A DNA stretch of 7,647 nt from Acidobacteriaceae bacterium (lineage in GTDB: Bacteria > Acidobacteriota > Terriglobia > Terriglobales > Acidobacteriaceae). The notes under the pieces are model-generated. The model made no database searches. It was not told the origin of the DNA and was given only the letters and a program-made list of their open reading frames with translations. Shown in pieces: positions 1 through 4,582 of the stretch. Location of the stretch: the NCBI GenBank assembly GCA_030040175.1, contig JASHUF010000305.1, positions 1 through 7,647 on the forward strand. Direction: 5' to 3'. Within the stretch, counting starts at the first letter, position 1; each line of letters begins with the position of its first letter. Made by a program: the position numbers and the translations under genes.

Positions 1-35
1 GCTGCAAGCACCGCACGGAGGTCGTCATCAACTAA
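1..35 (+). CDS. C-terminal end of an unidentified gene (partial)
   Basis: The third forward frame is open from the left edge and ends in TAA at 33-35. The visible residues read CKHRTEVVIN. A hairpin follows at 81-103, which fits the end of a transcription unit. Ten residues are too few to name a family, so no function is proposed. That this is the true coding frame is an inference from the stop codon followed by non-coding, hairpin-rich DNA. Confidence 0.35.
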   Translation, partial: CKHRTEVVIN

Positions 36-80
36 GGCATTTCTCCTTCGGATATAGCTGTTTTCGGCGCTTTCCGGGGT

Positions 81-103
81 GCCGATTTCTTGTTGAAATC
101 GGC
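81..103 (+). terminator. Perfect 9-bp hairpin after the first gene
   Basis: GCCGATTTC (81-89) and GAAATCGGC (95-103) form a perfect 9-bp stem around the 5-nt loop TTGTT. It lies 45 bp after the stop codon at 33-35. No T-run follows, so a classical intrinsic terminator is not proven. It could be a Rho-assisted or 3'-end-stabilising hairpin, or part of the repeat-rich region that follows. Confidence 0.45.
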
Positions 104-130
104 GCTTGACTTCAGTGGCTTCGGTATACA

Positions 131-346
131 GCTTATCGGCACGACTCAAGAGCTTGCTGAAAAATGGCAGTTGGCGAGGACCGAAGCGAAAAACGTCCCT
201 CAGCGGCTAAAGCCGCGCGTTGATTTTGCGCAGCTTTTGCGGCACGGCTGAAGCCATGCCCTGATACAGGCTCCTCGATACCCTTTTTTCAGCAAGCTCT
301 CAAGTCGTGCCCTTTCAAAACGCCATTTGTGCAACCAGTTCTAGAA
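131..346. repeat. Dispersed repeat element, copy A
   Basis: Bases 131-246 match 1628-1743 with only three mismatches in 116 positions. The two right ends also match: 'gccatttgtgcaaccagttctag' type sequence near 322-343 here, and its counterpart near 1768-1790. Inside are a perfect hairpin GCGGCT-AA-AGCCGC (203-216) and a nearly perfect one at 241-260. Bases 138-164 and 285-311 are inverted copies (25 of 27 match), enclosing about 120 bp. There is no open frame or transposase, so this is non-coding. It resembles a small non-autonomous, MITE- or REP-like dispersed element, but the class is an inference. Confidence 0.8.
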
Positions 347-625
347 GCGCCTTTCGTGCCTTCTTCGCCCTCCTCCGCCTGAATCCGGGGCAGACGGTCC
401 GGGATCGTTACCACGTTTCGCCATTTCTGCATCTTGCGGCCAGAGAGGCTGAAAACGAAAGAAGAATCCCGCGTGGGGCTCGAGCCGGGCCGCTTGCCCG
501 CCACAACCGAGGTTCGCGGGTATTTCCAGCGGGGTTGCCGCGGTTTGGGCCGCTTATGGTACAAATGGCGACATCTCTCAGGCGATATGGGAACGGTCTC
601 ATAGCGGGCTTTTTGGGGTTGGCGT
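347..625. other. Intergenic region before the ROK kinase
   Basis: About 280 bp with no convincing gene. Open frames on both strands give arginine- and proline-rich translations with no recognisable motif and overlap each other, as expected for GC-rich non-coding DNA. I see no clear sigma-70 promoter. The kinase promoter presumably lies here, unless transcription starts inside the repeat. Just before the kinase ATG there is only a weak G-rich stretch (GGGG about 9 nt upstream) as a ribosome binding site. Confidence 0.4.
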
Positions 626-1555
626 ATGGCCGGTACAGGGAAAAATCGTGTGCTCACATTCGATGTGGGCGGCAGCCACGCAGCCGCCGCGGTCTGCCGC
701 GACGCCGGCTTTTGCCTCGGACCGGTTGTGAGTGCGCACCACGACGCGATTCAAAGCAGCGCCGGCTTCATCGACCTTCTTGCCGCATTGGGCTCTGAAG
801 CCGCAGGCGGGTTCGACGGGGGTATCGCGGCCACGTTAGCTGTGCCCGGTCCTTTCGATCTCGAGGCCGGCATCAGCCGGATGCGGCATAAACTGCCCTA
901 TCTTTACGGCGTGGATCTTCGCCCCGCTCTTGCTGCGCGCTTCGGCTGCGAGGCGCGCGAGGTGAAGTTTCTCAACGACGCCAACGCCTATCTTCTCGGC
1001 GAGATGGGAGCCGGCGCAGCGCGCGGATTCGATCGCGCCGCCGGCCTGACCCTGGGAACCGGCATCGGCTCCGCCTTCGCCGTCGGCGGCCAGGTGGTGA
1101 CCGAAGGCCGCGGCGTCCCCAAGGACGGCGAAATCTGGAACTCACCTTACGAAAGTGGAATAGTTGAGGATTTCGTCTCGGCTCGGGCCATCACTTCCGC
1201 CTATGTGCGCCGTACAGGGAAGATTCGCACCCCGGCCGAGCTGGCCGCGTCAGCGCCGGAGGACCCGGCAGCCCGGGACGCCTTTGCCGAACTCGGTGCG
1301 CACCTGGGCCAGGTGATTGGCACGGTGCTGGCCGCGTTTGCCGCGGAAGTGGTCGTGCTCGGAGGCGGCATCGCCCACGCAGCGCAGTGGTTCCTGCCGG
1401 CCGTGCGCGCGCGCCTGCCGGAGAAGGCGCCCGAGCTGCGCATTTCCGAGCTTATGGACCGCGCTGCGCTCGTAGGCTGCGGGGTGGCTTGGTTTGGCAG
1501 CCTCAACGGCACCCCGCGCACCGGCGCCGGCGCCATCTCGCCTGGGCCACTCTAG
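626..1555 (+). CDS. ROK-family sugar kinase (glucokinase-like)
   Basis: Cytoplasmic protein of 309 residues, the usual ROK length. The N-terminal phosphate-binding motif DVGGSH is at residues 13-18, the catalytic-base motif LNDAN at 116-120 (Asp118), the second phosphate motif TLGTGIGSAF at 142-151 and a late glycine loop VLGGGI at 244-249. ROK proteins of this shape phosphorylate hexoses or amino sugars with ATP. The CxCGxxGCxE zinc site of classical ROK members is absent: the GEIW motif (168-171) is followed by aromatic and acidic residues instead. There is no DNA-binding N-terminus, so this is an enzyme type rather than a ROK repressor. The ATG is chosen because DVGGSH follows at the usual distance; the ribosome binding site is weak. 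The stop codon lies in the edge of a repeat element, so the last dozen residues may not be ancestral. A LacI-type regulator follows on the same strand. The sugar substrate cannot be read from the sequence. Confidence 0.88.
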   Translation: MAGTGKNRVLTFDVGGSHAAAAVCRDAGFCLGPVVSAHHDAIQSSAGFIDLLAALGSEAAGGFDGGIAATLAVPGPFDLEAGISRMRHKLPYLYGVDLRPALAARFGCEAREVKFLNDANAYLLGEMGAGAARGFDRAAGLTLGTGIGSAFAVGGQVVTEGRGVPKDGEIWNSPYESGIVEDFVSARAITSAYVRRTGKIRTPAELAASAPEDPAARDAFAELGAHLGQVIGTVLAAFAAEVVVLGGGIAHAAQWFLPAVRARLPEKAPELRISELMDRAALVGCGVAWFGSLNGTPRTGAGAISPGPL

Positions 1556-1793
1556 AGTTGGTTGCATCCATGGCCTCAGGCGGTTGGGTAGTGTCCCTCA
1601 GGGGCTAAAGGCCGCGATTTTGTTGGCGCTCATCGGCACGACTGAAGAGCTTGCTGAAAAATGGCAGTTGGCGAGGACCGAAGCGAAAAACGTCCCTCAG
1701 CGGCTAAAGCCGCGCGTTGATTTTGCGCAGCCTTTGCGGCACGACTCAAGCCGGGCCCTTTTACAAAGCCATTTGATGCAACCAGTTCCAGGA
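1551..1793. repeat. Dispersed repeat element, copy B, with terminal inverted repeats
   Basis: The left edge carries CTAGAGTTGGTTGCATC (1552-1568) and the right edge its imperfect inverse, GATGCAACCAGTTCCAG (about 1775-1791). The interior 1628-1743 is nearly identical to copy A (131-246). It also holds an internal tandem: a degenerate unit at 1593-1647 and a better one at 1692-1750. Both begin GTCCCTCA, carry a GGCT-AA(A)-type hairpin and end in GGCACGACT. The element has no coding capacity and fills the gap between the kinase and the LacI gene. Such inverted ends suggest mobilisation by a transposase encoded elsewhere, but no target-site duplication is evident. Confidence 0.78.
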
Positions 1794-1819
1794 ATTCCCG
1801 TGGGCGCAGGGGTTCCGAG

Positions 1820-1831
1820 GAGGGCGCCCTC
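1820..1831. promoter_or_regulatory. Perfect 12-bp palindrome, possible LacI-type operator
   Basis: GAGGGCGCCCTC is a perfect palindrome with a central CG step, 74 bp before the LacI start codon. LacI-family operators are usually even palindromes centred on CG and often sit in front of the regulator's own gene, so autoregulation is plausible. The core is unusually GC-rich for such an operator and no second copy was found before the kinase. Chance occurrence in GC-rich DNA is a real alternative. Confidence 0.25.
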
Positions 1832-1904
1832 TGCGTCTCCATTTTCCCGTGGCGGCCCGCCCCTGCCTGCAAGCGGGTTGGTTAAGATGGAATGAATACT
1901 GCGT

Positions 1905-2918
1905 ATGGTCACGCGTCTCAAAGACATTGCCGATGCGCTCGGTGTATCCGTGGTGACAGTCTCGCGGGCGCTGCGGGACCGCCCCGACATTGCCAGGGAG
2001 ACGAGGGCGCGGATTCTCGACCGGGTGAAGGAGCTGAACTATCGCCCCAATCTGATGGCGCGCAGCCTGGTAACCGGACGCAGTTCGCTCATCGGCCTGG
2101 TGGTTCCCGACCTGATCCATCCCTTCTTTACCGAGATCGCCAAGGCGCTGGCCGCTACGCTCCGGCAAAAAGATTACTTCCTCATCGTTTCTTCCTCAGA
2201 GAGCGATCCGCAGCTGGAGCAGGACGAGATCGAGCACATGCTGTCCCACCGCCTCGACTGTTTCGTCGTCGCCTCGTGCGAGCGAGATCCGCATAACCTG
2301 CGGCGCATCGTCGCAGCCGGGGTGCCTCTGGTTCTCGTCGACCGCAGCTTTCAGGGATTCGCTTCGAACTTCGTAGGCGTGGACGACTACCGGGCCGGAG
2401 TGCTGGCCACGGGCCATCTGGTTGCCCAGGGCTGCAAACGCATCGCTCATATTCGCGGGCCGATGACCCGGGTGGGTAACGGCCGGGCGCAAGGATACCG
2501 CGATACGCTCGCGAAACACGGCATGCCGGTTGCCGAGAGATATGTTGTCGCCTGCGGCGAAGCCCTGGACTCCGATGGGGAAACGCGCGGAAAACGGGCG
2601 ATGGAAGAGGTGCTGGCCCTGCGGCCCCGCCCCGACGGACTCTTCTGCTTCAACGACACAGTGGCCACAGGGGCCATGGTGCGGGCCATGGAGGCCGGCC
2701 TGCGCATTCCGAATGACCTGGCCCTTGTGGGCTGCGGCAACTTCCATTACAGCAGCAAGCTGCGCGTGCCGCTCTCGAGCGTGGACCAGAAGTCGAGGGA
2801 GATCGGCGAGCGCACGGCAAAGATGATCGTGTCGCTTCTCAAGAAGCCTCCCGCGCGTCCGCGGACGGTGGTCCTGGAGCCGGAGCTGATCGTGCGCGAT
2901 TCCTCGCGGCTGAAGTAA
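1905..2918 (+). CDS. LacI/GalR-family transcriptional regulator
   Basis: A 337-residue DNA-binding repressor of normal length for the family. Residues 4-24 form the LacI helix-turn-helix (RLKDIADALGVSVVTVSRAL). Residues 46-59 are the hinge (YRPN...ARSLVTG), with the leucine that inserts into the minor groove. The periplasmic-binding-protein-like effector domain starts at SLIGLVVPD (61-69). It continues with VDR (145-147), GVDDYRAG (158-165), HIRGP (182-186), CFNDTVATG (248-256) and SSVDQ (291-295). These are typical sugar-sensor landmarks. The ATG is placed so that the helix-turn-helix begins at residue 4, as is normal; the ribosome binding site is weak. It follows the ROK kinase on the same strand after a repeat element, so co-transcription is possible. 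Control of a sugar operon including the kinase is inferred, and the effector is unknown. Confidence 0.93.
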   Translation: MVTRLKDIADALGVSVVTVSRALRDRPDIARETRARILDRVKELNYRPNLMARSLVTGRSSLIGLVVPDLIHPFFTEIAKALAATLRQKDYFLIVSSSESDPQLEQDEIEHMLSHRLDCFVVASCERDPHNLRRIVAAGVPLVLVDRSFQGFASNFVGVDDYRAGVLATGHLVAQGCKRIAHIRGPMTRVGNGRAQGYRDTLAKHGMPVAERYVVACGEALDSDGETRGKRAMEEVLALRPRPDGLFCFNDTVATGAMVRAMEAGLRIPNDLALVGCGNFHYSSKLRVPLSSVDQKSREIGERTAKMIVSLLKKPPARPRTVVLEPELIVRDSSRLK

Positions 2919-2978
2919 GACACGCCGGCGCCATCCCGGGAGCCTGGCGTTGGAAAAAGCGCACTTGGGAGGGATAGA

Positions 2979-2995
2979 GGCCTGTTTTTCAGGCC
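2979..2995. terminator. Hairpin between convergent genes
   Basis: GGCCTG (2979-2984) and CAGGCC (2990-2995) pair perfectly around a TTTTT loop. The hairpin lies 60 bp after the LacI stop and 18 bp beyond the stop of the opposing small membrane-protein gene. It could act in both directions. Neither side has a T-run, so efficiency as an intrinsic terminator is uncertain. Confidence 0.4.
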
Positions 2996-3005
2996 GATGG
3001 CCGAG

Positions 3006-3015
3006 AAAGCGCTTT
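3006..3015. promoter_or_regulatory. AAAGCGCTTT palindrome, LacI-operator-like
   Basis: A perfect 10-bp palindrome centred on CG matches the core seen in many LacI-family operators. It lies downstream of the LacI gene and overlaps the last codon and stop of the opposing small gene. That position is unusual for an operator controlling either gene. It may be a chance match or a distal auxiliary site. Confidence 0.2.
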
Positions 3016-3250
3016 AGATGCCCATGCCGAATTCGCTGGCCTGCTGCTCGCCGGCATTGGAGTAAAAGTCGTAGGGGGTGCGCTTGCGGAACCTGGCCCG
3101 GCTGCGAATCTCACTGCCCACGAAGATGCCCAGCACGGCCAACGCCATGCCCGCGGAGAACCACGTAATCACACGCAGGGCGGACCGGGCGCACTTTTCT
3201 CCTGCGGCGCCCTCTTCCGCGGGTGTAACGAATTCCGGTTCGCGCGACAT
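3014..3250 (-). CDS. Small single-pass membrane protein, uncharacterised
   Basis: A 78-residue protein from the ATG at 3250-3248. A longer frame with ATGs at 3277 and 3292 exists. The 3250 start is preferred because GGGAGG (3265-3260) sits 9 nt upstream and the extra upstream residues look non-coding. A short polar N-terminus with several Glu residues (1-23) is followed by one hydrophobic segment (about 26-45). Then comes a basic stretch RSRARFRKR (49-57) and a C-terminal tail TPYDFYSNAGEQQ...FGMGI. The basic residues after the segment suggest a cytoplasmic C-terminus. The tail looks motif-like and I associate it with acidobacterial hypothetical proteins, but I cannot name a family. It lies 85 bp downstream of the deaminase on the same strand and may share its transcript. 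Confidence 0.7.
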   Translation of the reverse strand: MSREPEFVTPAEEGAAGEKCARSALRVITWFSAGMALAVLGIFVGSEIRSRARFRKRTPYDFYSNAGEQQASEFGMGI

Positions 3251-3335
3251 CCAGCCTGGCCTCCCGCTTGCCCTCATGATAGCGCAGTTCATGTGAATTC
3301 TGCGTCACTGCCGGCGCGCGAAACCACTCGATGGT

Positions 3336-4352
3336 TTACACATTAGTTTCCATCCGGTCCAACCGCGCGGCTTTTTCCCCATCGGGAAGAAAGCTGGCGC
3401 GCAGGGAGTTGGCTGCGAGCTTTCGCAGTTCATCCCGCGTAAATCCCTGCTCGGTGTGCGCCAGGTGGTATTCGCTGGCCAGGTCCGAGCCGAAAAAAGC
3501 CGGGTCGTCGGAGTTGAGCGTCACCAGCAGCCCCTGGTCGAAGTAGCGGCGCAGGGGATGTGCGGCAAACGACGGGCAGACGCCGGTGCGGACATTCGAG
3601 GTGGGGTTGAGCTCGAGCGGGATGCGCCGCACTCTTAACTCTTGGACGAGATCCGGATCCTGGATAGCTGAGAGCGCATGGCCAATGCGTTCCGACCCGA
3701 CGGCGAGCGCTTCCCGGATGGCCTCGGGTCCCGTGGTCTCGCCGGCGTGGTTGGTCAGGCGCAGGCCCGCGGCGCGCGCCTGGGCATAAAGCGCCGCAAA
3801 GGGCGCCGATCCGGCCTGGCGCTCGTCGCCGCCCAGGCCGATGCCAATGATCGAGGGAAACTCCGCGCGCAGCTCGGCCGCCTTACGAAAGACGCGCTCG
3901 GCCTCGGGCACGGAAAAATGCCGGACGGCGTCGAAGATCCAGTAGAGCGAGAAGCCCAGCTCGCGTTTTCCCCGCTCCCGTGCGCGCTCGAGGCCGGCGA
4001 AGATCGGCTCGAAACACGCCGGATCGTGATTGCGCCACATATAGATGACGCCCACGGAGATGTACACCTCCGCGTGCACCACCCCCTGCGCGGCCAGATG
4101 CTCGATCATCCGCCATGCGGCCAGTTCGTAGTCGTCGGGCCCGGTGAGCAGCCGGGTGACGGCCTTGAAGGACTCGATGAACCCGGTGAAGTCATTGAAT
4201 TCATAGAGCGCTTCGGCTTCGGCGAGCGTGAGCGGGCGCGCGTCGTGGCGCCGGCTCAGCTCCACCAGGGTCGAAGGCAGGATGGTGCCTTCGAGATGCA
4301 GGTGCAGCTCGGCCTTGGGAAGACTGCGGATGAACTCGCGAATGTCATCCAT
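3336..4352 (-). CDS. Adenosine deaminase-family enzyme
   Basis: A 338-residue cytoplasmic amidohydrolase of the normal adenosine deaminase length. It has the zinc motif HLHLEG (His17, His19), the GLGGDE substrate loop (172-177), NHAGE (zinc His202, catalytic Glu205), GHAL (catalytic His225) and LNSDDP (zinc Asp282, Asp283). All catalytic residues of the fold are therefore present. The family hydrolyses the 6-amino group of adenosine. Close relatives act on adenine or on 6-aminodeoxyfutalosine in menaquinone synthesis, and the neighbours do not decide between these. The start is the only reasonable ATG, putting HLHLEG at residue 17. No Shine-Dalgarno sequence precedes it; a TACACT hexamer ends 6 nt before the ATG. 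The gene is downstream of the permease on the same strand, but more than 230 bp and a strong hairpin separate them. Confidence 0.92.
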   Translation of the reverse strand: MDDIREFIRSLPKAELHLHLEGTILPSTLVELSRRHDARPLTLAEAEALYEFNDFTGFIESFKAVTRLLTGPDDYELAAWRMIEHLAAQGVVHAEVYISVGVIYMWRNHDPACFEPIFAGLERARERGKRELGFSLYWIFDAVRHFSVPEAERVFRKAAELRAEFPSIIGIGLGGDERQAGSAPFAALYAQARAAGLRLTNHAGETTGPEAIREALAVGSERIGHALSAIQDPDLVQELRVRRIPLELNPTSNVRTGVCPSFAAHPLRRYFDQGLLVTLNSDDPAFFGSDLASEYHLAHTEQGFTRDELRKLAANSLRASFLPDGEKAARLDRMETNV

Positions 4353-4358
4353 CTTTAG

Positions 4359-4364
4359 AGTGTA
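4359..4364 (-). promoter_or_regulatory. Possible -10 box giving a leaderless deaminase mRNA
   Basis: On the minus strand TACACT ends six bases before the deaminase ATG. This is the spacing expected if transcription starts at the A of the ATG. The absence of a Shine-Dalgarno sequence fits leaderless translation. No good -35 hexamer is visible, so this is only a candidate. Confidence 0.25.
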
Positions 4365-4378
4365 GCGGGACGAGCGGG

Positions 4379-4396
4379 GTTGGCGGAGTTGGCGGA
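4379..4396. repeat. Short tandem repeat, two 9-bp units
   Basis: GTTGGCGGA occurs twice in a row (4379-4387 and 4388-4396), and a third unit starts as GTTAGG. It lies 27 bp upstream of the deaminase start, in or near its promoter region. Copy number could vary by slippage. No function is evident. Confidence 0.6.
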
Positions 4397-4421
4397 GTTA
4401 GGACGGCGAGTCAGCTTAATC

Positions 4422-4452
4422 TCCCCGGTCCCCAAGTGCGAGGGACCGGGGG
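4422..4452. terminator. Strong 10-bp GC-rich hairpin between permease and deaminase
   Basis: CCCCGGTCCC (4423-4432) and GGGACCGGGG (4442-4451) pair perfectly around a 9-nt loop, with a possible T-G pair extending it. It is 130 bp beyond the permease stop in the direction of transcription and 70 bp before the deaminase start. There is no T-run on either side. It may end permease transcription, or be a REP-like palindrome that happens to sit here. Confidence 0.45.
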
Positions 4453-4501
4453 CACCCGCTATTTCCATTTTCCTTGATCGACCCAATAGCCTGACGGCGA
4501 T

Positions 4502-4582
4502 TCAGGACGACAGTTTATTGGATGCGAACTCGGAGCGGTGGCGGCTGTAGAGGAAGTAGATGAAGAGGCCGATGACGAGCTG
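4502..4582 (-). pseudogene. Stranded original C-terminus of the permease
   Basis: Immediately after the permease TAG stop (4585-4583) the same frame stays open for 26 codons and ends in TGA (4504-4502). It translates as Q-LVIGLFIYFLYSRHRSEF followed by ASNKLSS. This repeats, with divergence, the LVIGLFIYLSYGLFRSEF segment inside the permease (codons at 5053-5000). From memory, typical bacterial permeases of this group end in exactly this kind of VIGLFIYFxYSRxxSEF tail. The most economical reading is that this is the ancestral gene end, cut off when extra sequence entered upstream. It has no start codon or ribosome binding site of its own. Readthrough of the TAG would add it as a further membrane segment. 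Confidence 0.65.

Noticed and set aside
106..130. TTGACT and TATACA as a sigma-70 promoter
   Set aside because: Both hexamers look good, but the spacer is only 13 nt, too short for sigma-70.
289..798. Open frames on both strands before the ROK gene (307-798 forward, 289-657 and 408-602 reverse)
   Set aside because: They overlap each other, a repeat element and the start of the ROK gene. Their translations are Arg/Pro-rich with no motif, as expected by chance in GC-rich DNA.
3678..4358. Long forward frame of 226 codons opposite the deaminase
   Set aside because: It is the antisense shadow of a gene with a complete set of catalytic motifs. Its own translation is featureless and rich in Gly, Arg and Asp.
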